Counted from the first letter of the stretch, positions 43,851 to 53,486 are shown. The stretch is 64,000 nucleotides of DNA from JAPWJZ01 sp035626855 (GCA_035626855.1 DASPMW010000109.1:1-64000); one strand, 5' to 3'. A program made the numbers and translations. The notes: generated from the letters alone by a model not told the origin.

Positions 43851-44941
43851 AGGCCGGCGAGGATTTTCTGGTCAAGCGGGGGATGGCTGAGGAAGCCCTT
43901 GATGTCGTTATCCGCGAAGCCGAGCGACATCGGGCATTTCAGGCCGGGCACAACGGCGACGTCATACACTTCGGTCATCGCGCCCTCGGCATGGAACCAC
44001 TCGACGCATTTGCCGGTCGCGAGGTCAATCACCTCGATGCCGCAGACGGGTTCGCGCCCAGCATCGGAGAGCTTGCCATCAAGTGCGAGACCTTCGAAAT
44101 GCTTGTCGCGCGGCTTCGACAGCCCGACGAAGGCGTAATTGCCGTGGAACGACAATCCGCGCAGGAATCCCGGGCAAAAAGCCCGCGGCTGGAATTTGCG
44201 GGCTGCAGTATCCACAGTACCAAGTTCGCCGGTGCCGGAGTTGAGCACCCAGAGTTCGCCATTATGCAGCCGCGGCGAATGCGGCATCGACATGCCCTCG
44301 CAGACGATCTCGTTGCTGCGCACATCGATCACCACGCCGCCGCCGCCGCGATGCGGCCGCCAGCCCTGGTCGGTGTCGCTGACGCCGCAGGCGGTGACAT
44401 AGCGCGGGGCGCCGTTTTCCACGGCAAGGCCGTTGAGGTGGCAGCGGTCCTCGCCCACGATGGCCGAGATGAAGGCAGGCTTCCATACCGGGATGAAACT
44501 ATCCTTGGGGCTTGTCGTGGCGAGGCAGTTGAACAGCGTGTTGACGAAGATGATCCGGCCATCCGAAAGCTGCCCGACGTCATGCGCGTCGAGCACGCCG
44601 GTGTTATGCGTCGTGCGCGGCACGTAGCAGGCGTCGTAGGTGTCCTGGATCAGTTTTCCTTTCGGCAGGCCGTTTTCGAAGCGCTGCATCTGGAAGTGCG
44701 TCGCAAGCAGCAGCGTGTTGCCGGCGACATGCAGCCCCATCGCCTTTTCAAAAATGCGCGCATGCACCATCAGCGCGCCCTGCGGATTGCGTCCGAGCAG
44801 ATAGAACTTCCCCGACTGATAGGATGTCAGCGCCAGCGAAATATTCAGCCGCGCGAGGCACGCGATAAAGCCGTCCGACATTGCGAAGGTGACAGGCGGG
44901 GCTTTGTTTTCGGCAACCGGGGCCGGCGTCGCGTCGCTCAC
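43847..44941 (-). CDS. TIGR03032 family (DUF4915-like) protein
   Basis: 364 residues with the family sequences LALTSYQSGKFYLLGRN, MGLHVAGNTLLLATHFQMQRF, VPRTTHNTGVLDAHDVGQL and LHNGELWVLNSGTGELGTVD. The fold should be a beta-propeller-like repeat. No biochemical function is established; the family is often found near large surface proteins and TPR genes, and here it lies close to an RTX protein. The DUF983 gene is 1 base from its start on the same strand. Confidence 0.85.
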   Translation of the reverse strand: MSDATPAPVAENKAPPVTFAMSDGFIACLARLNISLALTSYQSGKFYLLGRNPQGALMVHARIFEKAMGLHVAGNTLLLATHFQMQRFENGLPKGKLIQDTYDACYVPRTTHNTGVLDAHDVGQLSDGRIIFVNTLFNCLATTSPKDSFIPVWKPAFISAIVGEDRCHLNGLAVENGAPRYVTACGVSDTDQGWRPHRGGGGVVIDVRSNEIVCEGMSMPHSPRLHNGELWVLNSGTGELGTVDTAARKFQPRAFCPGFLRGLSFHGNYAFVGLSKPRDKHFEGLALDGKLSDAGREPVCGIEVIDLATGKCVEWFHAEGAMTEVYDVAVVPGLKCPMSLGFADNDIKGFLSHPPLDQKILAGL

Positions 44942-44942
44942 G

Positions 44943-45353
44943 TCATTTCACCCGGTTTTTGCGCGCTTCGTGAAAGCCGTGCAGGCCGATATGCCATTGC
45001 AGCGCGACGACCGCGCCCTTGACGGGCTGGAGCAGCAGCCAGGACAGGCCGACCGCGACGATGGGCCAGGCGATGACATGGAAGATGTAAGGCGGCTCGA
45101 AATGCTTCTCCGCAAACATTACGAGCGGCACGAGGATGTGGCCGATGATGAGGATGACGATATAGGCAGGGAAGTCATCGGCGCGGTGGTGATGAAAATC
45201 CTCGCTGCAGCGGCTGCAGCGGTCGGCGACCTTTAAATGCGCGCGGAAAATATCGCCCTCGCCGCAGGCCGGGCATTTGCCGCGCAACCCGCGGCAGAGC
45301 ACGCCGGTCAGCGATAACGGCGCGGCGGGGGTGTCGGGTTCGGTCTGGGTCAT
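44943..45353 (-). CDS. DUF983 membrane protein
   Basis: 136 residues from ATG 45351-45353 (AGGAG ahead). A four-cysteine zinc ribbon (KCPACGEGDIF, RCSRCSEDF) precedes two membrane helices (FPAYIVILIIGHILVPLVMF and IFHVIAWPIVAVGLSWLLL). This matches DUF983, common in Alphaproteobacteria; its role is not established. It starts the pair with the TIGR03032-type gene. Confidence 0.9.
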   Translation of the reverse strand: MTQTEPDTPAAPLSLTGVLCRGLRGKCPACGEGDIFRAHLKVADRCSRCSEDFHHHRADDFPAYIVILIIGHILVPLVMFAEKHFEPPYIFHVIAWPIVAVGLSWLLLQPVKGAVVALQWHIGLHGFHEARKNRVK

Positions 45354-45467
45354 GGCTTTTCTCCTGCGGCTAACATAGCGCAGCAGCGCCGAAAATGAAG
45401 CATTTCGACGCTGGGATACCATGTTAAGAGGTACAAAAAGCCGGCCGGGGTTTGCGCGTTACGGCAA

Positions 45468-45968
45468 TTACAGGTTGACCTTGGCGTTTTCGCCCAGCTT
45501 TGGCGCGTTGCCGGTGACGGCGGAGACGAGCATCGCGCCCGAGGTCATAAGGTTATTGAGGCCGTCCCACAACTCGCCCGATTCGGGGCGGAAGGTGATG
45601 ACGCGGATCTCGGGATCGTCCTCGCTGTCCCACCAGGCTTTGTAGAAGCTGTTCCAAAGATCCTTGATCAGCGCGCGGTCATTGGTGACTTCGGCTGTGC
45701 CGCGGATGGAGATGAACTTGTTCGCGTCGTTATCGACGAAGGCGAGCATGACGGAGGGGTTTTCGGCGATCTGGATTTCCTTCGGCGAGCCGGTTTTGTC
45801 GAGGAAATAGATCGCGTGGTCTTCGCGCTTCACATGCGCCGACATCGGCCGCGCGTTCAGCTGCGTTTGCGCGGCGGTAATGAGCATGCAGGTGCGCATC
45901 TTTGCCGCCAGTTCCCAGATGCGGTCAATCGCCTCATGGGCGGGCTTGGTGTCGTAATCGTTGTTCAT
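45468..45968 (-). CDS. Pyridoxamine 5'-phosphate oxidase-like FMN-binding protein
   Basis: 166 residues, split-barrel FMN-binding family of the general stress protein 26 type: LITAAQTQLNARPMSAHV, IYFLDKTGSPKEIQIAENPSVML and FISIRGTAEVTNDRALIKDLW with KAWWDSEDDPEIRVITF. These proteins reduce or bind flavin; specificity is unknown. Downstream direction runs towards the DUF983 gene, 114 bases away; upstream lies tRNA-Gly. Confidence 0.88.
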   Translation of the reverse strand: MNNDYDTKPAHEAIDRIWELAAKMRTCMLITAAQTQLNARPMSAHVKREDHAIYFLDKTGSPKEIQIAENPSVMLAFVDNDANKFISIRGTAEVTNDRALIKDLWNSFYKAWWDSEDDPEIRVITFRPESGELWDGLNNLMTSGAMLVSAVTGNAPKLGENAKVNL

Positions 45969-46050
45969 GGGATCCTCCAGATGAAAGCATGCCGGAGGAC
46001 AACTGCGCGAGGCAGGTCCTTGTTCCGATTAAATATTTATGGAGGAAAAA

Positions 46051-46125
<75 letters not shown>

Positions 46126-46236
46126 GTCATGCGCCGGAGAATCCCCCGGCGCGGGTACCCATGAGAAATATGGGATTTGCGGGTCTTTGTCAAGAAATCC
46201 TGCGCGGGGGTTTATCCAGTTATTTCAACAAATTAA

Positions 46237-46271
46237 AAGCCCGCCCCATCGAAACGGGGCGGGCTTGTTTT
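46237..46271 (-). terminator. Terminator after the FadN-like gene
   Basis: On the minus strand the 11-pair stem AAGCCCGCCCC/GGGGCGGGCTT with an 8-base loop is followed by TTTAATTT. It lies 24 bases after the stop of the fadN-like gene and upstream of tRNA-Gly. Confidence 0.85.
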
Positions 46272-46294
46272 CCTGTGTGTGCAGGAGAAGCGGG

Positions 46295-48955
46295 TTATTG
46301 CGGCTTTTTGGGCGGCGTCACGTTCGGCCAGTTGACCTTGGCCTTGGTATCGCGCTCGAGGGCCGCGGTGTTGTCGTTGACCGCCTTGTGCGTGAACTTG
46401 TTGAACACGCCCTTGATCGGCTGGGTGATCGCGCGGGCGATGAAGGAGGGGCGATCCGCCTCTTCCCGCAGTTTTTGCGCGGTCGTGCCTTTCAGCGGCG
46501 GTTCGCGCAGCGGCTTGCCGGTTTTGAGCATGGTTTCGACGCGGGCCATGGTGCGCTTGTCGTGGATGAGCTCCATGAAATGCTTGCGCTCGAGCTCGCG
46601 CAGGTAGTCCTGCGTGACCACGACGCCGGGGCCCGCCTTGTCGCCGCCTGTCAGGACTTTGCCGACCTTGTCGGACACAATGACGTCATAAGACGTCGCA
46701 GCGCCTTTCAGGAAGAAGCCGTCGACCGCCATCGCAAGCGCGGCAGAGCCCGAAGGTCCCGGCAGCGTCATGTTGAACGGCACTTCCGGCTTGAAGTCGA
46801 CGCTGAGCTCCAGCGCTTTCTTCTTGGCATCCGCGAGCAGGCGCGATTTGTTCATCGTCACGCCGTCCGTGTCGCGGAAGTAACCGAGGTCTTTCGCTTC
46901 AAAAGCCGAGAGGCCGACTTTCGCGGTCGAGATGGTTTCGAACACTGTCGCAACCGCCGGCATCGGGCCGCCGGGCAGGCGCTTGTTCTGCTTCGCGCGA
47001 GTCATCAGCTCGGTCGAGCCGCCCCAGGCGGGGAGCAGGCCGACGCCGACTTCGACGAGGCCGGGATATGTTTCGGCATGCGCCTGGACGTGGTGGCTGT
47101 GCAGCAGGATCTCGCAGCCGCCGCCGAGCGCCTTGCCGGCCGGGGCCGAGACGACGGGGAAGTTGGCGTATTTGAGGCGCTTGTAGGTGTCCTGCCCCAT
47201 CTTGACCATCTTCTCGACCAGCCAGAACTGCTTGGCCTTCGCGGCATAGAGCGCGACGCCGATATTCGCGCCGACGGAGAAATCATCCGCTTCGTTGTGG
47301 ATGACGAGCGCCTTGTATTTGCCGCCCGGCTTGCCGCCGTTTTCGATGATGTCGGCCGCCTTGTTCATCATGCCGAGCGACATGAAATCGAGCGAGTTCA
47401 TCTTCGAATGGAATTCGAGGCAGATCACGCCGTCGCCGATATCCCAGAGCGAGGCCGACATGTTTTTCGCGACGAGGTTTTTCTTGTCGCGCTTGACGTC
47501 GGAGAGCAGCAGCACGCCTTCGGGGCGTTTGACTTCCACATACTCGCCATCCTTGTTGAGCATGTTGAGCTTGTTGTCGATGTTTTTGTAGAAGGTCTTG
47601 CCGGCTGCTTTTTTCAGCAGTTCGGGAACTTCGTCGCCGTCTTTTTCAAGACGCTTGATGAAGTAATCGACGCCCAGTTTATCGAGCATCTCGAAGGGGC
47701 CGTATTTCCAGTTGTAGCCGAGCTTCATGCCCTGATCGACGTCATAGATCGATCCGGCGACCGTATGCGCGTGCTGCAGGGAATAGACGAGGGTCTGCTT
47801 GACGACCGACCAGGCATATTCGCCATATTTGTCGTCGTGTTCGACCAGCGCGCGCAAGCCGCCTTTTTTCGAGGCATTCAGGATCTCGAGCTCAATCGGC
47901 TTTTGTTTGCCCGAGGAATCTTTTTTCTTCGCGAACAGCTTCAGCGGCGCGGAGAGCACGCGGGCGATCGCGGTGGAGGCCTTCGCAAAGCCGGATTTCG
48001 CAGGCACTACTTTGGTTTTCGGGTGCAGCGCGCCGGTTTCGAGATCGACCGCGAAGTCGTTCTTGTTTTCGTCGCGGCGATAGAAACCGCCCTTGCCTTT
48101 GCGGCCCGTATAGCCTTCCTTGATCATGTTGTCGATCACGGGATGGGTGCGGTTCGCCTTCACATAGCCGTCTTCCGCCGGCAGGGAGCCGACAAGCGAT
48201 TTCGAGATATGCGGCATGAGGTCGAGGCCGACGAGGTCGACGAGGCCGAAGATGCCGGTTTTCGGCACGCCCATTGGCTTGCCGACGATCGCGTCTGCTT
48301 CCTCGACCGTGATCTTGCGCGCAATCGCTTCGTTGATCGCGGATTGAATCCAGAAGGTGCCGATGCGGTTGGCAATGAAGCCAGGCGTGTCGTTGCAATG
48401 CACGACGCCCTTGCCGAGTTTTTCATCGAGGAAGCGCGTCAGGTCGGCGACCATCGCGGGGTCGTTGTGTTCCGACGTCACCAGCTCCAGCAGCGGCATG
48501 TAGCGCGGCGGGTTGAAGAAGTGGGTGATGACGAAATCTTTTTTGAGCTGTTCCGACTGGTCGGCGATCAGGTCTTTCAGCGGAATTGTCGAGGTGTTGG
48601 ACGCGACGATGGAGCCGGGTTTGCGGTTGGCGTCGATCTTCTTGAAGATGTCGGATTTCACCTTGGGATCTTCGAAGACGGCTTCGATGATGATATCGAC
48701 GTCCTTCAGGCGCTCCATATGGTCTTCGGTATTGCCGGGACGGATCTTGCGCGCGTTTTTCTTGTGCATCAGCGGCGCGGGATTCGTTTTCAGCAGTTTT
48801 TCGACAGCGCCTTCCGCGATTGCGGTGCGGTTGGCCGGGTTTTTCGGATCGACGCGGTCGAGCAGTTCGACCTCGTAGCCGGCATTGGCGAGGTGCGCGG
48901 CAATGCCCGCCCCCATGACGCCCGCGCCGATAACGGCTGCTTTTTTGATAGCCAT
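46295..48955 (-). CDS. FadN-like 3-hydroxyacyl-CoA dehydrogenase / enoyl-CoA hydratase
   Basis: 886 residues. Order: NAD-binding hydroxyacyl-CoA dehydrogenase first (VIGAGVMGAGIAAHLANAGYE, ASNTSTIPL, HFFNPPRYMPLLE), its C-terminal domain in the middle, then an enoyl-CoA hydratase-like part (GGGCEILLHSHHVQAHAETY, EVGVGLLPAWGGS) near 620-700. This is the FadN order; FadB and FadJ have the hydratase first. It oxidises fatty acyl-CoA in the cytoplasm with the neighbouring thiolase (29 bases apart). The last 200 residues are an extension with Lys-rich end. The strongest homologues in other bacteria are near 790 residues, so this one is long. Confidence 0.92.
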   Translation of the reverse strand: MAIKKAAVIGAGVMGAGIAAHLANAGYEVELLDRVDPKNPANRTAIAEGAVEKLLKTNPAPLMHKKNARKIRPGNTEDHMERLKDVDIIIEAVFEDPKVKSDIFKKIDANRKPGSIVASNTSTIPLKDLIADQSEQLKKDFVITHFFNPPRYMPLLELVTSEHNDPAMVADLTRFLDEKLGKGVVHCNDTPGFIANRIGTFWIQSAINEAIARKITVEEADAIVGKPMGVPKTGIFGLVDLVGLDLMPHISKSLVGSLPAEDGYVKANRTHPVIDNMIKEGYTGRKGKGGFYRRDENKNDFAVDLETGALHPKTKVVPAKSGFAKASTAIARVLSAPLKLFAKKKDSSGKQKPIELEILNASKKGGLRALVEHDDKYGEYAWSVVKQTLVYSLQHAHTVAGSIYDVDQGMKLGYNWKYGPFEMLDKLGVDYFIKRLEKDGDEVPELLKKAAGKTFYKNIDNKLNMLNKDGEYVEVKRPEGVLLLSDVKRDKKNLVAKNMSASLWDIGDGVICLEFHSKMNSLDFMSLGMMNKAADIIENGGKPGGKYKALVIHNEADDFSVGANIGVALYAAKAKQFWLVEKMVKMGQDTYKRLKYANFPVVSAPAGKALGGGCEILLHSHHVQAHAETYPGLVEVGVGLLPAWGGSTELMTRAKQNKRLPGGPMPAVATVFETISTAKVGLSAFEAKDLGYFRDTDGVTMNKSRLLADAKKKALELSVDFKPEVPFNMTLPGPSGSAALAMAVDGFFLKGAATSYDVIVSDKVGKVLTGGDKAGPGVVVTQDYLRELERKHFMELIHDKRTMARVETMLKTGKPLREPPLKGTTAQKLREEADRPSFIARAITQPIKGVFNKFTHKAVNDNTAALERDTKAKVNWPNVTPPKKPQ

Positions 48956-48984
48956 GTCAGTTTCCTTTCAAGGAAAGATAAGGA

Positions 48985-50160
48985 TCAGGGTTTGGGAGCG
49001 GCGGGCGTGTATTTTTTCAACACGGTCGTGATGCCCTGCCCCGCGCCGATGCACTGGGTCGAGATCGCGTAGTCGCCGTCCTTGCCTTCGTCATGCAGCA
49101 GCTGCGCGGCCTTGCCGGTGATGCGGGCACCGGTCGCGCCGAGCGGGTGGCCGAGCGCTATCGCGCCGCCATGGACGTTCAGTTTTTCGTCGGGAATGCC
49201 CAGTTCGCGCTGGCTTGCGACCGACTGGCTGGCGAAGGCTTCGTTCATCTCGACGAATTTGACCTGGCTCATATCGATGCCGGCCTTTGCCATCGCCTTT
49301 TGCGTGGCCGGCACGGGGCCGAGGCCCATGACTTCCGGGTCAAGGCCGACGACCGCGAAGGATTTCACTTCCGCCAGGATTTCGAGGCCGTGCTTCAGCG
49401 CGAATTCTTCGGAGCAGACGAGCACTGCCGCCGCCCCATCGGTGACGGGCGAGGAGGTCGCGGCCGTGACCGTGCCTTCCTTCATGAAAGCAGGCTTCAG
49501 TTTCGCGAGGCCTTCTGCCGTCGAGTCGGGACGGGGGCAGCCGTCTTCCGACACGATCACGCCCTTCGGCGTCTTGATCTTGACGATTTCGGCTTCGGTC
49601 AGGCCGGCTTTTTTCGCAGCGGCCGCCTTGAACTGCGATTTCAGGGAGAATTCTTCCTGTTCCTGGCGGGTCACGCCTTTGCGCGCGGCGACATTCTCTG
49701 CCGTTTCGCCCATGCCCATATAGGCGCCGGGGACGTTTTTATAAAGCTCGGGGTTCGGCGCGGGGTTGAAGCCGCCCATCGGCACGCGGGACATGCTTTC
49801 CACGCCTGCCGCGATCACCGCATCCGCCATGCCCATCGCAATGGCGCCAGCTGCGTCGTGAATCGCCTGCATCGAGGAGCCGCAGAAGCGGTTGATGGTC
49901 ACGCCGCCGATTTCGGTAGGAAGGCCCGCCTGCAGCACGACGAGGCGCGCCATGTTGAGACCCTGCTCGCCTTCCGGCATCGCGCAGCCGAGCTTCAGGT
50001 CGTCGACCAGCTTGGGATCGACGCCGGTCTTCTGCACGAGGCCAGCGACAGTCTGCGCCATCAGATCGTCGGGGCGCACGCCCGCAAGCTCGCCCTTGCC
50101 CGCAGGCGTGAAGGGGGAACGGACGTAACCAGCAATCACTACTTTTTTAGACTCGGTCAT
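48985..50160 (-). CDS. Acetyl-CoA acyltransferase (thiolase, FadA type)
   Basis: 391 residues from ATG 50158-50160 with CGAGG ahead; a longer frame starts inside the gap. Active cysteine in RFCGSSMQAIHDAAG, second-site motifs GGAIALGHPLGATGAR and STQCIGAGQGI. It cleaves 3-ketoacyl-CoA to acetyl-CoA in beta-oxidation. It and the FadN-like gene form a two-gene operon, thiolase first. Degradative thiolase is favoured over the biosynthetic kind by this neighbour. Confidence 0.94.
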   Translation of the reverse strand: MTESKKVVIAGYVRSPFTPAGKGELAGVRPDDLMAQTVAGLVQKTGVDPKLVDDLKLGCAMPEGEQGLNMARLVVLQAGLPTEIGGVTINRFCGSSMQAIHDAAGAIAMGMADAVIAAGVESMSRVPMGGFNPAPNPELYKNVPGAYMGMGETAENVAARKGVTRQEQEEFSLKSQFKAAAAKKAGLTEAEIVKIKTPKGVIVSEDGCPRPDSTAEGLAKLKPAFMKEGTVTAATSSPVTDGAAAVLVCSEEFALKHGLEILAEVKSFAVVGLDPEVMGLGPVPATQKAMAKAGIDMSQVKFVEMNEAFASQSVASQRELGIPDEKLNVHGGAIALGHPLGATGARITGKAAQLLHDEGKDGDYAISTQCIGAGQGITTVLKKYTPAAPKP

Positions 50161-50352
50161 TTCATGGCCTCGTTTGTTAAAACGCGTTGAATTCGGCCAC
50201 ACCCCTTTGAAAACGGCTTTGCGCCCCAAAGAATCCCCAGATGGGCGGCGCCGCTTTTTTTATTTCAAAGGAGTATGAAACAACGACCCCTTGACGTAAA
50301 GCCGCAAAAGGCAAAAAGCCGGAAAGAATCTTTACGCGTGTAAACAAAAGAA

Positions 50353-50384
50353 ATTCGGCGGATATGTTTTCATATCCGCCGAAT
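50353..50384 (-). terminator. Terminator after the TerC-family gene
   Basis: A 14-pair stem ATTCGGCGGATATG/CATATCCGCCGAAT with loop TTTT (plus-strand reading) is followed on the minus strand by TTCTTTTG. It lies just past the terC-like stop at 50411, upstream of the thiolase gene. Confidence 0.8.
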
Positions 50385-50410
50385 AATCTTTCAAGCCTTA
50401 TGTCTAAAGC

Positions 50411-51496
50411 TTATTTCTTCTTGGCTGCCTTTTTCTCCGCACGCGCGGCGGCTTCCGTCTTGATGAAGGAAAACACGCCGCCCGCGATCAGCGTGCCCAC
50501 GGTCAGGAGCAGCGATACCCAAGGGGGCATATGGAAGGCATAGCCGCCGATGGTCGCAGCCAGGTCAGGGTTATGCGGCGAAATCCATGCTGCGATTTCT
50601 TCGGGCCCTTTGCCGATCAGCACCTTGAGGCCGATGAACACCAGAACCAGCGACAGCGCGTATTTCAGGTACTGGAAGCGATCCAGCATCGCCGAAAGCG
50701 CGAAGTAGAGCGCGCGCAGGCCCATGATTGCGAACAGGTTGGAGGTATAAACGAGGAACGGATCCTGCGTGATGGCAAGGATGGCCGGGATGCTGTCGAC
50801 CGCGAAGATCACGTCCACAACTTCGATCACGCAGAGCGCAAGGAACAAGGGCGTCGCGAACAGCACCATCTTTCCTGTCTTCGGCGATTTTTCACGCACG
50901 AGGAAGTGGTGACCATGAAAATCCTCGGTCAGCCGCAGGTGCTTACGGAAGAACTTGACCACTTTGTTGTTCGAAAGATCCTGCTCTTCGTCGCCGTCGT
51001 CCATGAATAGCATCTTGGCGCCGGTATAGACGAGAAACAGTGCGAAAATGAGCAGCACCCATTCAAAGCGCTGCACGATCGCGGAACCCGCGCCGATCAT
51101 AATGCCGCGCATGACGATCACGCCCATGATGCCCCAGAACAGTACGCGGTGCTGGAACTGCTTGGGCACGGCGAAGTAGCTGAGGACCAGCGAGATGACG
51201 AAGATATTGTCCATGGAGAGGGACAGTTCCACGAGGTAGCCCGTAATGAAGAGGCCGGCCTTTTCCGGCCCGCCGCTGTCGAGCATGAAGATCCAGCCGC
51301 CAAAGGCGAGCGCGATCAGCCCGTAGATGGCCGAGAGACGCAAGGATTCCTTGGCGCCGAACACATGGTCCTTTTTATTGATGACGTTGAGGTCGAAGAC
51401 GAGGACGCCCAGGAACACGGCGAAGAACACGCCCCAGACCCAGAGCGGCTGTCCCCCCAGAGCGGCAAGGTTGTCGACCAAGGCAGATGTGTCCAT
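50411..51496 (-). CDS. TerC/Alx family integral membrane protein
   Basis: 361 residues from ATG 51494-51496 (CGAGG ahead). About seven to nine membrane helices carry the family acidic residues (VLVFDLNVI; YLVELSLSMDNIFVI; VIEVVDVIFAVDSIPAIL). Members include TerC (tellurite) and Alx/MeeF-type exporters; recent work links them to manganese export and metalation of secreted proteins. A cytoplasmic loop (DDGDEEQDLSNNKVVKFFRK) is typical. No yybP-ykoY manganese riboswitch was recognised upstream. Confidence 0.92.
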   Translation of the reverse strand: MDTSALVDNLAALGGQPLWVWGVFFAVFLGVLVFDLNVINKKDHVFGAKESLRLSAIYGLIALAFGGWIFMLDSGGPEKAGLFITGYLVELSLSMDNIFVISLVLSYFAVPKQFQHRVLFWGIMGVIVMRGIMIGAGSAIVQRFEWVLLIFALFLVYTGAKMLFMDDGDEEQDLSNNKVVKFFRKHLRLTEDFHGHHFLVREKSPKTGKMVLFATPLFLALCVIEVVDVIFAVDSIPAILAITQDPFLVYTSNLFAIMGLRALYFALSAMLDRFQYLKYALSLVLVFIGLKVLIGKGPEEIAAWISPHNPDLAATIGGYAFHMPPWVSLLLTVGTLIAGGVFSFIKTEAAARAEKKAAKKK

Positions 51497-51525
51497 TGTA
51501 ACCTCGATAATAATGTTAGCCGGTA

Positions 51526-52044
51526 CTAACCGGAAATGATGTTGAGCACCTCGGCCAGCATTGGTCCGAGATATTCCTTGAAGCCGATGACGACCAGCAG
51601 GATGCCGACCGGTGTTCCCCATACCGTGCGGAACGGGTTCATGTGCGCGGCGTCGAGTGATTTCTGGACCACCAGCGCGACAAAAGGTACGACGCCTGCG
51701 GCAAGCAGCAACGCAAGAGCCCGGATGGCGATCAGCAGGGCATAATCGATTTCCTGGGCGCCGGTGACATTGATGTTCTGCGTCTTGAACAGCAGGTTGT
51801 CCAGCGCGTCCCAGCCGAGCCTTAAATTAAGCCCGCCGGCAGAAATGTATTTTTCGGACGCCATCCACGAGACCGCGAGGGCCGCGACATAAATCGTGAT
51901 GACGGAAACCGCGGCACTGGTTTCCTTGCCTTCCCGTTTCGACAGGACTGCCGCGCCGCCGCCGCCCTGGATCTGCTGGGCAAGGCGGATCTTCTCGCGC
52001 GCGCCGACGCGGGGCGGAATATTCTTTTTGCCGATGCCAAACAT
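51526..52044 (-). CDS. Hypothetical membrane protein upstream of terC
   Basis: 172 residues. A basic cytoplasmic N-terminus with a Gly-rich part (QQIQGGGGAAVL) precedes hydrophobic segments near 45-62 (AAVSVITIYVAALAVSWM), 103-127 and 145-165 (VGILLVVIGFKEYLGPML). No family is recognised. It runs into terC after 29 bases and may help it. Its ATG at 52042-52044 lacks a clear ribosome site. Confidence 0.65.
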   Translation of the reverse strand: MFGIGKKNIPPRVGAREKIRLAQQIQGGGGAAVLSKREGKETSAAVSVITIYVAALAVSWMASEKYISAGGLNLRLGWDALDNLLFKTQNINVTGAQEIDYALLIAIRALALLLAAGVVPFVALVVQKSLDAAHMNPFRTVWGTPVGILLVVIGFKEYLGPMLAEVLNIISG

Positions 52045-52115
52045 TATAGAAACCTCGTCACTTTCCCAGCTTTGCTATCTTAGCCAAGCTTGGGGATAAA
52101 GATAAAGAGGTCATA

Positions 52116-53486
52116 TCAGGCCTTTACGATATTCGCCTTGTTATGGACTGCATGCAGCGCATTGCGGGTGTCGATCACAAGCTTCGCATTCGCCGCAACC
52201 ATCCCATAATCAACATCGTCATGGTCGGTCACGACTACGACCGCATCATAGGTCGCGATCTTTTCGGCGGACAGCGAGACGGAGGCCATGCCGGCGTAAT
52301 GGGCATGCTCACGAGTCGGCGGCACGATATCGACATGCGGGTCATGGAAGTCGATGGTCGCGCGGCGGGCGGCCAGAAGGTCCATGATCGTGAACGATGG
52401 GCTTTCGCGGATATCGGAGACGTTTTTCTTGTACGCCATGCCGAGAATAAGAATTCTGGACGCGCTCAGGGATTTGACAAAACGCTCGTCCAGCGCCTCG
52501 GCGAGGCGGTTCACCACAAAGCGCGGCATGGAAATATTGATCTCGCCCGCGAGCTCGATGAATTTGGTGGCGATGCCGAATTCGCGCGCCTTCCAAGTCA
52601 GGTAAAACGGGTCGATCGGAATGCAGTGCCCGCCAAGGCCGGGGCCCGGATAGAAGGGCATGTAGCCGAAAGGCTTGGTCTTGGCGGCTTCGATGACTTC
52701 CCAGATGTCAATGCCCATCGCGTCATAGATCACCTTGAGCTCGTTCACGAGAGCGATGTTGACGGAGCGGAAAATGTTTTCGGTCAGCTTGACGGCTTCC
52801 GCGGTCGCGGTGGATGACACGGCCACGGTTTTGCTGAGGAACTGGTCATACATCGTCTGCGCGATCCGTAGCGCGGCAGCGCCGTCGCCGCCCACGACTT
52901 TCGGGATGATGGCGGTATGGAATTTCGCGTTGCCCGGATCTTCACGCTCCGGCGAGAATGCGAGGAAGAAGTCGACGCCCGATTTGAGGCCGCTTGCCGC
53001 TTCGAGGATGGGCGCGACGAGGTCGCTGGTAGTTCCTGGATAGGTTGTCGACTCCAGCACGACCAGCTGCCCGCGCTTGAGGTATTTCGCGACGGTCTCG
53101 ACCGTCTTGACGACATAGGTCATGTCGGGTTCGCGGTTTTTGTTGAGCGGCGTCGGAACGCAGAGGATGACTGCATCGACCTCCGCAAGTTTCGAGAAAT
53201 CGCTGGTCGCGGTCAGCAGGCCCGACTTGACGAAACCCGACAGTTTGTCGCTCGGCACGGTGCCGATATAGGATTCGCCGCCGCGCAGCTTCTTCATCTT
53301 GGCTTCGTCGATATCGAAGCCGACAGTTTGAAAATCCTTGGCGCAGGTCGCGCAGGCGAGCGGCAGGCCGACATAGCCAAGGCCGATAATGCCGATCTTC
53401 GCCGTGCGGTCGACGAATTTGGCGCAAAGCGCATCGACATCGAGGGCAGGCTGGACGGGCTGGAGGCTGGCGCGCTGTGCGGTCAT
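52116..53486 (-). CDS. UDP-sugar 6-dehydrogenase (WbpA/UDP-GlcNAc type)
   Basis: 456 residues from the ATG at 53484-53486, with GGAAA ahead; a start 28 codons earlier is possible. Rossmann motif KIGIIGLGYVGLPLACATC near 30-50, catalytic-region PGPGLGGHCIPIDPFYLTWKA with the active Cys, and the C-terminal UDP-binding domain (ILILGMAYKKNVSDIRESPS). It makes UDP-hexuronic acids for surface polysaccharide. The long N-terminus and the VVLESTTYPGTT segment favour the WbpA/WbpO class. Other polysaccharide genes are not in this window. Confidence 0.93.
   Translation of the reverse strand: MTAQRASLQPVQPALDVDALCAKFVDRTAKIGIIGLGYVGLPLACATCAKDFQTVGFDIDEAKMKKLRGGESYIGTVPSDKLSGFVKSGLLTATSDFSKLAEVDAVILCVPTPLNKNREPDMTYVVKTVETVAKYLKRGQLVVLESTTYPGTTSDLVAPILEAASGLKSGVDFFLAFSPEREDPGNAKFHTAIIPKVVGGDGAAALRIAQTMYDQFLSKTVAVSSTATAEAVKLTENIFRSVNIALVNELKVIYDAMGIDIWEVIEAAKTKPFGYMPFYPGPGLGGHCIPIDPFYLTWKAREFGIATKFIELAGEINISMPRFVVNRLAEALDERFVKSLSASRILILGMAYKKNVSDIRESPSFTIMDLLAARRATIDFHDPHVDIVPPTREHAHYAGMASVSLSAEKIATYDAVVVVTDHDDVDYGMVAANAKLVIDTRNALHAVHNKANIVKA

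Noticed and set aside
46187..49072. 961-codon open frame on the plus strand
   Set aside because: It is antisense to the FadN-like gene, overlaps it almost fully and has Arg/Phe/Asp/Val-rich composition typical of a shadow frame in GC-rich DNA.
50161..50352. Possible manganese riboswitch or other aptamer around the terC gene
   Set aside because: The yybP-ykoY consensus was not found, and this gap lies downstream of terC, not in its leader.
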